DNA of 64,000 bases from JAAYCI01 sp964370045 (lineage in GTDB: Bacteria; Bacillota; Clostridia; Oscillospirales; Ruminococcaceae): positions 62,001 through 126,000 of the forward strand of contig CAYJGZ010000004.1 of assembly GCA_964370045.1 (NCBI GenBank). The letters run 5' to 3'. Below, piece after piece: positions 34,019 through 42,097 of the stretch (positions are counted from its first letter, which is position 1; the number at the start of each line of letters is the position of its first letter). Position numbers and translations under genes: made by a program. Below the pieces are notes generated by a model, which was given only the letters and a program-made list of their open reading frames with translations, was not told the origin of the DNA and did no database searches.

Positions 34019-34483
34019 ATGGCGATTAGAAGCAGGATGATGGTGCCGAGCACAGCGTCTCGCATTGCTGTGAGCGTGCAAAGATACACGCAAAGCTGTA
34101 TGACGGGAAGTATATACAGCGAGTATCTTAATAGGCGGATTTGCTTTACGGACGTAGTGGACTTTGTGAATAAGATGGACTTGATGCTTGATGAAATTTC
34201 CTTTCCGCTTGCGACAACCGAGTATCGCAGCTTTGAGGCTGTGAAAAAGGAGCAGGAGCGGATGGCATCGCAGGGTGCAAAGGGGAAAGCTGAGGAAAAT
34301 ATGGCTAACGATAATGATGGCAAGCGTAGCTCGGATGTGTTTGTTGTGCACGTTCAGTTTCGGCAGAACGCCACGTGGCAGGGAACTGTGAAATGGGCTG
34401 AAAAAAACGAGGAAAAGCGTTTTCGCAGTACGCTGGAGCTTTTGAAAATAATGGATAGTGCGCTGGGAGAGCCGCAGGAGTAG
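34019..34483 (+). CDS. uncharacterised small protein beside the BTAD regulator
   Basis: Up to 154 residues. Start candidates are 34019 (AGAGGA four bases before) and 34037/34040. The first 25 residues may not be translated. I do not know a name, but the layout is protein-like: YSEYLNRRICFTDVVDFVNKMD, then a charged linker (KKEQERMASQGAKGKAEENMANDND), then DVFVVHVQFRQNATWQGTVKWAEKNEEKRFRSTLELLKIMDSAL. The C-terminal block (VQFRQNATWQGTV...FRSTLELLKIMDSAL) looks conserved, reminding me of small clostridial proteins next to BTAD regulators. An opposite-strand frame at 33898-34323 is less convincing. Confidence 0.6.
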   Translation: MAIRSRMMVPSTASRIAVSVQRYTQSCMTGSIYSEYLNRRICFTDVVDFVNKMDLMLDEISFPLATTEYRSFEAVKKEQERMASQGAKGKAEENMANDNDGKRSSDVFVVHVQFRQNATWQGTVKWAEKNEEKRFRSTLELLKIMDSALGEPQE

Positions 34484-34581
34484 GGCGGTACATCATAGTG
34501 TTTATGTGTGTTTTTTAGAAAAAAAACAAACGAGTGGGCGTGTATGCAGTGCATATGCGCTTATTTTTTTGCAAGAAAGCA

Positions 34582-34637
34582 TTGTGTTTTGTAAAGAGGG
34601 GTGCTATAATCACGAATTAGATAGTTAGACAAACTAA
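34582..34637 (+). promoter_or_regulatory. fatty-acid operon promoter and operator
   Basis: TTGTGT at 34582-34587, a 17-base spacer and TATAAT at 34605-34610. TTAG-ACAAA-CTAA at 34625-34637 lies about at the start of transcription and is preceded by another TTAG, giving a dyad suitable for the MarR-type first gene of the operon. Confidence 0.65.
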
Positions 34638-34668
34638 GTAAATTGCATCGAAAGGAGCCGCCGCAAGA

Positions 34669-35133
34669 ATGTTTGAGGACAGCTTAAACGAGCTATTGAG
34701 TAGCGCATACCGTTCTATCGAGCGGCTGGAGTCGCAGATGCTGCGCACGAGCAAGAGCTTTTCGCTGAGCATAAGCGAGATGCACCTTTTGGAGGCGGTG
34801 GCCGCCTTTGAGGAGCGCAGGGGCGCAAGCATAAGCGAAATATCCGAGCGGCTGGACATTAGCTTGCCCTCGGTGACGCTGGGTGTGAACAAGCTGATGA
34901 GAAAAGGCTATCTCACCAAGCGGCGAAGCCAAAACGACAAGCGTGTGGTGCGTGTGTACATGACACGTCTTGGCAGAAGAGCCGCACGTGCACACAGGTA
35001 TTTTCATCGCACCATGGCACGCTCGCTCGGCAAGGACATGAGCGAGAGCGAAAAAAAGGCTTTGCTGGATGGAATTTCCAAAATAGAGGTTTTCTTGAAC
35101 AAAAAAATTAGGATATATGAGGAAATGCCATGA
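34669..35133 (+). CDS. MarR family regulator of fatty-acid synthesis (FabT-like)
   Basis: This 154-residue winged-helix protein has the helix-turn-helix ASISEISERLDISLPSVTLGVNKLMRKGYL and the wing KRRSQNDKRVVRVYMTRLG. It is the first gene of the fab-acc operon and overlaps fabH by ATGA. In Lactobacillales and many Clostridia a MarR protein in this place (FabT) represses the operon when bound to long-chain acyl-ACP. The dyad TTAG-N5-CTAA behind the promoter is a probable site. The FabT role is inferred from context. Confidence 0.85.
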   Translation: MFEDSLNELLSSAYRSIERLESQMLRTSKSFSLSISEMHLLEAVAAFEERRGASISEISERLDISLPSVTLGVNKLMRKGYLTKRRSQNDKRVVRVYMTRLGRRAARAHRYFHRTMARSLGKDMSESEKKALLDGISKIEVFLNKKIRIYEEMP

Positions 35134-36083
35134 GTTTGTCCATTATAGGGACAGGTAGCGCACTGCCGAGCAGGGTACTGACAAATGACGAGCTTGCCAC
35201 GTTTTTGGACACGAGCAACGAGTGGATAAAGACGAGAACAGGCATTGAGCGCAGGCATATTTTAGCGCAGGACGAAACGCTGACAGACCTTGCGGCAAAG
35301 GCGGCACAAAGGGCGATGCAAAGCGCAGGCGTGACAAGTGATGAGATAGACTATGTGCTGTGCGCAACGCTTGGGGGCGACTACATTACGCCCAGCCTTG
35401 CGTGTATGGTACAGGGCGCAATAAAGGCGAAGTGCCCTGCGGTGGACCTGAATGCCGCATGCAGTGGCTTTTTGTATGCGCTGGATATTGCGGCAGGGCT
35501 GTTTTGCGCAAAGCGTGCGAAAAAAATACTGCTGGTGACGGCGGAGGCGCTTTCTCGTGTTACCAACTGGGAGGACAGAAGCACCGCCGTGCTCTTTGGT
35601 GATGCGGCGGCGGCGCTGGTGCTGCAGCCGGGCGATGAGCTAAAGTACCTGCACCTCACCTCGGCAGGCGATGCGGTGTCGCTTAACGCTCCTAATCAGT
35701 CGGCAAACCTGCCCGGATACCCCGAGGGCAAAAAGACAAAGTTTTACATGGACGGCGGCGAAATATACAAGTTTGCGGTGAATGCAATATGCACCGGCGT
35801 GCAGGAAGCACTGAATGCATGTGGCATCACCATGGAGGATGTAAACCATGTGCTGATGCACCAGGCGAACCGCCGAATACTGGATGCGGCATGCAAGCGC
35901 TTTAACATACCAAAGGAAAAGTGCCCTATAGCAATAAACGAAGTGGGCAATGTCTCGGCGGTGAGCCTGCCGCTGCTGATGGATAGGCTGAACAGCGAAA
36001 ACGCCATAAAGAAGGGTGACACGCTTGTTTTGAGCGCATTTGGCGCAGGGCTTACTACGGGTACGGCGGTTTTGCGCTGGTAG
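35130..36083 (+). CDS. fabH: 3-oxoacyl-ACP synthase III (KAS III)
   Basis: This 317-residue condensing enzyme starts fatty-acid chains from an acyl-CoA and malonyl-ACP. It has the catalytic Cys111 in LNAACSGFLYAL, His in LMHQANRRILDAA and Asn in NEVGNVSAVSLPLL, and the length is standard. It overlaps the MarR gene by four bases. It is followed by acpP after 130 bases. Confidence 0.95.
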   Translation: MSLSIIGTGSALPSRVLTNDELATFLDTSNEWIKTRTGIERRHILAQDETLTDLAAKAAQRAMQSAGVTSDEIDYVLCATLGGDYITPSLACMVQGAIKAKCPAVDLNAACSGFLYALDIAAGLFCAKRAKKILLVTAEALSRVTNWEDRSTAVLFGDAAAALVLQPGDELKYLHLTSAGDAVSLNAPNQSANLPGYPEGKKTKFYMDGGEIYKFAVNAICTGVQEALNACGITMEDVNHVLMHQANRRILDAACKRFNIPKEKCPIAINEVGNVSAVSLPLLMDRLNSENAIKKGDTLVLSAFGAGLTTGTAVLRW

Positions 36084-36213
36084 TGACTTGTGTAATCTAA
36101 AAGTTTACAATAGATGTCAAGATGTTTTTAAGCGCCCCATCGTGGGCGATACAAAATAAAAAATGGCGCACACGCTGATACGTTGTGCGGACAAACAAAA
36201 AGGAGAATGTAAA

Positions 36214-36438
36214 ATGACTACACTTGAAAAACTGGAAAAAATCGTGAGCGAGTACAAGGAAATCGAGCCGGGCAGCCTGAAGGCAGAGACCACTTTTGCA
36301 GAGCTTGAGCTGGACAGCCTGGACGTTGTGGACATGACAATGGCATGTGAGGACGAGTTCGGTGTGAGTGTTGAGATGGATGAGAACCTCAAGAGCTTTG
36401 GCGACTTGATTGCTATTTTGGAAGCGGGCAAGGAATAA
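36214..36438 (+). CDS. acpP: acyl carrier protein
   Basis: This 74-residue acidic protein has the phosphopantetheine serine Ser35 in the motif LDSLDVVD. It carries growing acyl chains. AAAGGAG lies before the ATG at 36214. Confidence 0.95.
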   Translation: MTTLEKLEKIVSEYKEIEPGSLKAETTFAELELDSLDVVDMTMACEDEFGVSVEMDENLKSFGDLIAILEAGKE

Positions 36439-36485
36439 GCCGGATAGTTTTGAGACAACATACATAACACCAAAAATCACAGGCA

Positions 36486-36600
36486 GTGGACACATAGAAG
36501 TAATTTGGAATACGCTAAGTATGAGAAGAAGGCGGTATACTCCCCCGCCGCAGGCGGGGAGTATACCAAAAAAAACTAAAGCTACTTTTTTGTCTGCACC
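36486..36600 (+). repeat. family A palindromic element, copy in the fab operon
   Basis: From GTGGACACATAGAAG to TTTGTCTGCACC, with the central hairpin GTATACTCCCCCGCC / GGCGGGGAGTATAC and the inner AATACGCTAAGTATGAGAAG segment. It sits between acpP and fabK. ACCAAAAATCACAGGCAGTG occurs just before it, and nearly the same sequence again just after, where it forms the left arm of the acpP terminator. Confidence 0.75.
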
Positions 36601-36602
36601 AA

Positions 36603-36645
36603 AAAAATCACAGGCAGTGAGAAAATGTGCCTGCCTGTGATTTTT
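36603..36645 (+). terminator. terminator-like hairpin after acpP
   Basis: AAAAATCACAGGCA at 36603-36616 pairs with TGCCTGTGATTTTT at 36632-36645. It lies inside the fab operon, so it may cut the transcript into marR-fabH-acpP and fabK-accA parts or attenuate it. Confidence 0.75.
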
Positions 36646-36679
36646 GCGCTGATTTTTTGCCATAGACAAGGTTCTGCTA

Positions 36680-36842
36680 TATAGTGTCGTCACAAGTGTT
36701 CAGCCGTCATATTTTGGCGATTTTTCCGCCATACTGTGTTGTTAAAACTCGCATTCCACAAAGGAGTGCATCGTTTTTCCGCCGTGTCTTGCGAAAAAAT
36801 TGCTCAAAATCTGTTCGTTCGGGCTTATGACGACACTATCTA
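36680..36842 (-). repeat. family B inverted-repeat element, full copy 2
   Basis: Reverse-complement match to 2832-2994 over about 163 bp, with ends TATAGTGTCGTCA and TGACGACACTATCTA. It ends 36 bases before the fabK start, so it forms most of the region directly upstream of fabK. Confidence 0.75.
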
Positions 36843-36877
36843 AAGGTTTTACATTGTGTGAAAAGAGGGGATGCGCA

Positions 36878-37825
36878 TTGATTAAGAGCACTCTGTGTGA
36901 AATATTGGGGATTGAGTATCCCGTTATACAAGGTGGCATGGCTTGGATTGCAGATGCAGAGCTTGCCGCCGCTGTGAGTAACGGCGGAGGGCTTGGGCTT
37001 ATATCCGCTATGAATGCCGACGCCGAGTGGCTGAGGGTGGAAATTCGCAAGGCGAAGTCGCTTACGGATAAGCCGTTTGGGGTGAACATCATGCTCCAAA
37101 GCCCCTTTGCAAACGAGGTGGCGCAGCTTGTTGTGGAAGAAAGGGTGCCTGTGCTCACTACGGGTGCGGGCAACCCCGGAAAATATATGGAGAGCTGGCT
37201 TGCCGCAGGCATAAAGGTGATGCCTGTGGTGGCGAGCGTGGCGCTGGCACGCATGATGGAGCGCAGCGGCGCAACCGCCGTGATTGCGGAAGGCTGCGAG
37301 AGCGGTGGGCACATAGGCGAGAGCACTACCATGACGCTGGTGCCGCAGGTGTGCGATGCGGTGAAGATACCCGTGGTGGCCGCAGGCGGCATAGGCGACG
37401 GGCGAGGCTTTGCGGCGGCGCTGATGCTGGGCGCTGTGGCGGTGCAGGTGGGCACACGCTTTTTGGTGGCAAGCGAGTGCAACGTGCACGAAAACTACAA
37501 GCAAAAGGTGATAAAGGCACGTGACATAGACACCATTGCCACGGGCAAGCGCCTTGGGCATCCTGTGCGTAGCATAAAAAATGCGTTCAGCCGTGATTAC
37601 TTTAAGAAAGAGTACGACTCGTCCGTGAGCGATACCGACCTTGAGGCACTGGGCGGCGGCGCACTGTACCGTGCGGCAAAGCAGGGCGACGAAAAGGACG
37701 GCTGCTTTTTGGCAGGGCAGGTGGCAGGCATGATAACAAAGGAGCAACCTGCGGCGGAGATAGTGAAGGAGATTTGCGAGCAGGCCGAGGAGCTTTTGAA
37801 AGGAGCTTCGGCATGGGTAAAATAG
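36878..37825 (+). CDS. fabK: enoyl-ACP reductase II (FMN-dependent)
   Basis: This 315-residue flavoprotein of the 2-nitropropane-dioxygenase-like TIM barrel family carries out the last reduction of each elongation cycle and replaces FabI. It has YPVIQGGMAWIADAELAAAVSNGGGLG at the start, GFxAGGH-type EGCESGGHIGE, VAAGGIGDGRGFAAALMLGA and GTRFLVASE. The start is a TTG at 36878, seven bases after AGAGGGG; no ATG fits the family start (IKSTLCEILGIEYP). It overlaps fabD by 13 bases. FabK enzymes are insensitive to triclosan. Confidence 0.93.
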   Translation: MIKSTLCEILGIEYPVIQGGMAWIADAELAAAVSNGGGLGLISAMNADAEWLRVEIRKAKSLTDKPFGVNIMLQSPFANEVAQLVVEERVPVLTTGAGNPGKYMESWLAAGIKVMPVVASVALARMMERSGATAVIAEGCESGGHIGESTTMTLVPQVCDAVKIPVVAAGGIGDGRGFAAALMLGAVAVQVGTRFLVASECNVHENYKQKVIKARDIDTIATGKRLGHPVRSIKNAFSRDYFKKEYDSSVSDTDLEALGGGALYRAAKQGDEKDGCFLAGQVAGMITKEQPAAEIVKEICEQAEELLKGASAWVK

Positions 37826-38727
37826 CCTTTTTGTTCGCAGGACAGGGCGCACAGTACAGCGGCATGGGCAAAAGCCTGTACGAGGGTAGCGGTGCGGCAA
37901 AGCGGCTGATGGACGAGGCGGAGAGTGTGCGTAAGGGCACACTGGCCGACTGCTTTGAGGCGGATGCCGAGCGTCTTTCGCAGACGGAAGTGACCCAGCC
38001 GTGCGTTTTCACGGTAGACCTTGCGGCGGCGCTGGCGCTGAAAGAGGCAGGCATAGCGCCCGAGGGTGTGGCAGGCTTTTCGCTGGGGGAGATGGCGGCG
38101 CTGAGCTTCGCAGGCGCTTTTACCCACAAAAAAGGCTTTGAGCTTGTGTGCGAGCGTGCACGGCTGATGAAAAATGCGGCGGAGCAAAACCCCGGCGCAA
38201 TGGCGGCGGTGCTAAAGCTGAGCGATGAGGACGTGCAGGCCATTTGCGCACGCTTTTCGCAGGTGTACCCCGTGAACTACAACTGCAAGGGTCAGCTGGT
38301 GGTGGCCGCCGCAAAGGAGGAGCTTGCCGCCTTTTGCGATGAAGTAAAGGCCGCAAAAGGCCTTGCAAAGCCGCTGGCGGTGAGCGGAGGCTTTCACTCG
38401 CCCTTTATGAGCGAGGCGGCAGATGCCTTTGAGCAGGTGCTTTCGGATAGCGGCATGAGCGCCCCCGAAATGCCCGTGTACGCAAACCTTACGGCAAAAC
38501 CCTACGAGGAGAACGCCCTTGCAAAAACGCTGGCGATGCAAATACAAAGCCCCGTGCTTTGGAGCAGGACCATCCTAAACATGCAGGAAGATGGCTTTGA
38601 CACCTTTGTGGAGGTTGGCCCCGGCAAAACACTGATAGGGCTGGTAAAGCGCATTGCACCGAGCGCAAAGCTTTTGAATGTTCAAACGGCGGAAGATGTG
38701 CAAAATGCGGTAAAAGAGCTTTTGTAG
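37813..38727 (+). CDS. fabD: malonyl-CoA:ACP transacylase
   Basis: This 304-residue acyltransferase moves malonyl groups from CoA to ACP. GQGAQ (residues 10-14), the nucleophile Ser90 in AGFSLGEM and the catalytic His in VSGGFHSPFM are all present. The start at 37813 lies inside the end of fabK with AAAGGAG in front. Confidence 0.95.
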   Translation: MGKIAFLFAGQGAQYSGMGKSLYEGSGAAKRLMDEAESVRKGTLADCFEADAERLSQTEVTQPCVFTVDLAAALALKEAGIAPEGVAGFSLGEMAALSFAGAFTHKKGFELVCERARLMKNAAEQNPGAMAAVLKLSDEDVQAICARFSQVYPVNYNCKGQLVVAAAKEELAAFCDEVKAAKGLAKPLAVSGGFHSPFMSEAADAFEQVLSDSGMSAPEMPVYANLTAKPYEENALAKTLAMQIQSPVLWSRTILNMQEDGFDTFVEVGPGKTLIGLVKRIAPSAKLLNVQTAEDVQNAVKELL

Positions 38728-38852
38728 CACCGTAAAATAAGAGTGTGGGCAAAAGCGCCGGCTGTATTTTGCTATATCTTTCGTGCTTGTTGTGGGGTGC
38801 TGTGCCTCTAAATCGAATTGTATTACCACGCCCAAAAAGAATAGGAGCATAC

Positions 38853-39596
38853 ATGAATTTAGGTGGAAAAACAGCGCTTGTAAGCGGCGCTTCAAGAGGG
38901 ATAGGCCGTGCTGTTGCGCTGGCATTTGCAAAGGCTGGGGCGAATGTCGCTCTTGTGTACGCAGGCAGCGAGCAGGCGGCGGAGCAGGTGAAATCCGAGG
39001 CGATAAAGCTGGGCGTAAACGCAAAGACATATAAATGCGACGTGGCCGACTTTGCCGCGACAAAACAGCTGACAGCGCAGGTGATAGAGGACTTTGGCGG
39101 TGTGGACATTCTTGTGAACAATGCGGGAATTGTGAAGGACACGCTGATGCTTGCCATGACAGAGGAGGACTTTGATTCGGTGATAAACGTCAACCTAAAG
39201 GGTGCGTTTAACCTGACAAAGCACCTTTACCAGCACTTTATGCGCAAGCGTTACGGCAGAATAGTGAACATCACCTCGGTGGTGGGGCTAAACGGCAACG
39301 CAGGACAGGCGAACTATGCCGCTTCCAAGGCAGGCATGATTGGCCTTACCAAAAGCACCGCAAAGGAGCTTGCCGCACGGGGCGTTACGTGTAATGCGGT
39401 GGCCCCCGGCATGATAGAATCGGACATGACAAAGGAGCTTTCGGAGAAGGTGCAGGGCGAAATTCTCGCACGCATACCCCAAAAGCGCATGGGAAATGCG
39501 GATGAGGTGGCACAGCTGGTGCTGTTCCTTGCGAGCGATGCGGCGGCGTACATCACGGGCGAGGTTGTCCGTGTGGACGGCGGAATGAGCATGTAA
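38853..39596 (+). CDS. fabG: 3-oxoacyl-ACP reductase
   Basis: This 247-residue SDR has SGASRGIG (residues 11-18), NNAGI at 89-93, Ser142, Tyr155 and Lys159, and the FabG C-terminal block AAYITGEVVRVDGGMSM. It reduces 3-ketoacyl-ACP with NADPH. The start at 38853 follows TAGGAG. A 125-base gap separates it from fabD. Confidence 0.95.
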   Translation: MNLGGKTALVSGASRGIGRAVALAFAKAGANVALVYAGSEQAAEQVKSEAIKLGVNAKTYKCDVADFAATKQLTAQVIEDFGGVDILVNNAGIVKDTLMLAMTEEDFDSVINVNLKGAFNLTKHLYQHFMRKRYGRIVNITSVVGLNGNAGQANYAASKAGMIGLTKSTAKELAARGVTCNAVAPGMIESDMTKELSEKVQGEILARIPQKRMGNADEVAQLVLFLASDAAAYITGEVVRVDGGMSM

Positions 39597-39699
39597 AATT
39601 GCGCATGTGCGTATATGCTGAAAAGTGTTTCTTCAGCATCACAGGCAGGAAACACAAAATATCAACTTTACACAGTTGCAACTACATATGGGAGGTCAT

Positions 39700-40929
39700 A
39701 TGAGACGGGTAGTAATAAGCGGGATGGGCACTGTTAGCCCCGTGGGAAATACGGTAGAGCAGGCATGGCAGGCACTGAAAGAGGGCAAAAGCGGCATCGA
39801 AAGCATTAAAAGCTTTGATGCGTCCGAGTACAAGGTGCAAATTGCGGCGGAGGTAAAGGACTTTGACCCTCTGCTTTACATCGAAAAGAGCGAGGTGCGC
39901 AAAAACGACCTCTACACACGCTACGCCATTGCGGCGGCAACCCAGGCTATGCAGGACAGCGGCATCGAGGGCACAATAGAGCCCGAGCGCCTTGGTGTGT
40001 ACATCGGCAGTGGCATTGGCGGCATACAAACCACAGTGGAGCAGCATACGGTTTTGGCAAGCGGCAAAACAAAGCTGACACCCTTTTTCATACCTATGAT
40101 GATAGCAAATGCGGCGGCGGGTGTTGTGGCTATTCGCTACAATGCGCAGGGGCCTACACTTCCTGTTGTCACCGCCTGCGCTACCTCCTCCCACACGGTG
40201 GGCGAGGCGTTTCGTGCGATAAAGCACGGCTATGCGGATGCGATACTCGCAGGCGGCAGCGAGGCGGCTATATGTCCGCTCTCCGTTGCGGGCTTTATAG
40301 GCTGTATGGCGCTCACCACAAACCCCGACCCACTCACCGCCTGTACTCCGTTCGACGCACGGCGCAGTGGTTTTGTAATAGGTGACGGTGCGGCTGTGCT
40401 AATGCTGGAGGAGTATGAAAGGGCAAAGGCACGTGGTGCGCACATTTATGCGGAGGTTGCAGGCTACGGCAACACCACCGACGCATACCACATCACAGCG
40501 CCCCAGCCCGAGGCTGTGGGCATAAGCAAAGCCATAAGCCTTGCGGTGAAAGAGGCGGACATCACGGTGGGCAAAAGAACCTATGTGAATGCCCACGGAA
40601 CAAGCACCCAACTAAACGACAAAACCGAGACGCTTGGCTATAAAAATGCGCTGGGAGGTGCGGCGTACGAGGTGGCCATAAGCAGTACAAAGAGCATGAC
40701 GGGGCACATGTTGGGTGCGGCAGGTGGAATGGAAGCGATTGTGTGTGCAAAGGCGTTGCAGACGGGAATTGCACCGCCCACCATTGGCTATGAGGTAGCA
40801 GACCCCGAGTGCGACCTTAACTACATTCCGAACAAGGCGATAGAGCGTGAATTTGAGACGGCTATCTCCACTTCGCTCGGCTTTGGCGGGCATAATGCTT
40901 GCTTAGTATTCAAGAAATATGAGGGATAA
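39700..40929 (+). CDS. fabF: 3-oxoacyl-ACP synthase II
   Basis: This 409-residue elongating condensing enzyme has the Cys-His-His set: Cys160 in VVTACATSSH, His in YVNAHGTST and His in SMTGHMLGAAGG. It opens with VVISGMGTVSPVGN. GGGAGGT lies before the ATG at 39700. Confidence 0.95.
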   Translation: MRRVVISGMGTVSPVGNTVEQAWQALKEGKSGIESIKSFDASEYKVQIAAEVKDFDPLLYIEKSEVRKNDLYTRYAIAAATQAMQDSGIEGTIEPERLGVYIGSGIGGIQTTVEQHTVLASGKTKLTPFFIPMMIANAAAGVVAIRYNAQGPTLPVVTACATSSHTVGEAFRAIKHGYADAILAGGSEAAICPLSVAGFIGCMALTTNPDPLTACTPFDARRSGFVIGDGAAVLMLEEYERAKARGAHIYAEVAGYGNTTDAYHITAPQPEAVGISKAISLAVKEADITVGKRTYVNAHGTSTQLNDKTETLGYKNALGGAAYEVAISSTKSMTGHMLGAAGGMEAIVCAKALQTGIAPPTIGYEVADPECDLNYIPNKAIEREFETAISTSLGFGGHNACLVFKKYEG

Positions 40930-40934
40930 CACAT

Positions 40935-41375
40935 ATGGATATTGCTAACGTAGAAAAGCTGGCACAAATAATGGAGCAATACGGCCTCACCCACCTGAAG
41001 GTGGAAGAGACGGACATGCACGTGGAGCTGAAAAAGGAGCAGGTGATGGTGAGCGCCGCCCTGCCCGTGGCAAGTGCGCCGCAGGCCGCCGCATCGTCTG
41101 CGCCTGCCGCCGCAGCAGCTGCGCAGACAGAGCAAGCGCAGGGCGAGGCGATAGCATCGCCGCTTGTGGGAGTGGTGTACCTTGCATCCTCTCCCGAGGC
41201 CGCACCATTTGTAAAAGTGGGGGACAAGGTGGCCAAAGGCCAGATACTGTGCATTGTGGAGGCCATGAAGGTGATGAACGAGTTCGTTGCGCCTCGTGAT
41301 GGCGAAGTGTGCGAAATAAGCGTGCAAAACGGCGAGCTTGTGGAGTGTGGCCAGTGCCTGTTTAGGCTGGTGTAA
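40935..41375 (+). CDS. accB: biotin carboxyl carrier protein of acetyl-CoA carboxylase
   Basis: This 146-residue protein has an N-terminal helical segment, an Ala/Pro-rich linker (about residues 41-72) and a biotinyl domain with Lys112 in VEAMKVMNEF. It carries CO2 between AccC and the AccDA transferase. It lies five bases after fabF. Confidence 0.95.
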   Translation: MDIANVEKLAQIMEQYGLTHLKVEETDMHVELKKEQVMVSAALPVASAPQAAASSAPAAAAAAQTEQAQGEAIASPLVGVVYLASSPEAAPFVKVGDKVAKGQILCIVEAMKVMNEFVAPRDGEVCEISVQNGELVECGQCLFRLV

Positions 41376-41452
41376 GAAGAAAGAAATGCCGCAAAGGTGC
41401 ATATACAATATATGTAACTGTAGCGGCGTTTCGCATCTGACACCGTAAATGG

Positions 41453-41573
41453 GGAAGTGTCCAAAAGCGGTGATTTAGAATATGTTAAGTGCGAGAAGAA
41501 GGCGCTATATCCTCCCCGCCGCAGGCGGGGAGGATATAGCAAAAAACTTAATCACCTCTATATGGCCACTCCC
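41453..41573 (-). repeat. family A palindromic element, copy between accB and fabZ
   Basis: 121 bp with ends GGAAGTGTCCAAAAGCGG and CCTCTATATGGCCACTCCC and the hairpin TATATCCTCCCCGCC / GGCGGGGAGGATATA. GTAAATGG before and ATAAATGG after agree at 7 of 8 bases, which suggests a target duplication. The centre is in forward sense but the ends are exchanged compared with the copy at 4374, so the element is close to a full palindrome. Confidence 0.75.
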
Positions 41574-41640
41574 ATAAATGGTGTATTATTGACAGTCTGA
41601 GGGCGCACTGTGCGGTGCGCATATAAAGGAGAGAGCTAAA

Positions 41641-42060
41641 ATGGATGTTTCCGAAATCAAAAAAATCCTGCCTCACCGTGAGCCGATGCTGCTTGTGCAA
41701 AGCGTGAGCATGGACGAAGAGGGCACGGCACACGGCAAGTACACCGTGAGCGGCGAGGAATTTTTTTTGCAGGGACATTTTCCGAGCAATCCCGTAGTGC
41801 CGGGCGTGATATTATGTGAGATGTTGGCGCAGACATGCTGTGTGCTTTTGGGCGAAAGCGCCATGGAGGAGGGCACAACACCCTACTTCACGGGGCTGGA
41901 CAAGGTGAAGTTCAGAAGGCCCGTAAAGCCGGGCGAAACGTTCGAGACCGCCTGCAAAATAACACGCAGTAAAGGGCCTTTTTTCTTTGCGGAGGGCACG
42001 GGAAGCGTGAATGGAGAGCTTGCGGTGAGCGCACAGTTTAGCTTTGCGCTGGTGAAATAG
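41641..42060 (+). CDS. fabZ: 3-hydroxyacyl-ACP dehydratase
   Basis: This 139-residue hot-dog-fold enzyme has catalytic His46 (FLQGHFPSNPVVPG) and Glu60 (ILCEMLAQ) and the N-terminal LPHREPMLLVQSV block. It removes water from 3-hydroxyacyl-ACP. GGAGAG lies upstream. It is separated from accB by about 265 bases that include the family A element. Confidence 0.95.
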   Translation: MDVSEIKKILPHREPMLLVQSVSMDEEGTAHGKYTVSGEEFFLQGHFPSNPVVPGVILCEMLAQTCCVLLGESAMEEGTTPYFTGLDKVKFRRPVKPGETFETACKITRSKGPFFFAEGTGSVNGELAVSAQFSFALVK

Positions 42061-42097
42061 CGCAGGGAATACACACTGTGTATGAAGGGAGCAGGGC

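Noticed and set aside
33898..34323. 141-residue minus-strand frame
   Set aside because: It overlaps the more protein-like plus-strand frame at 34019-34483, has no clear ribosome site and no recognisable domain.
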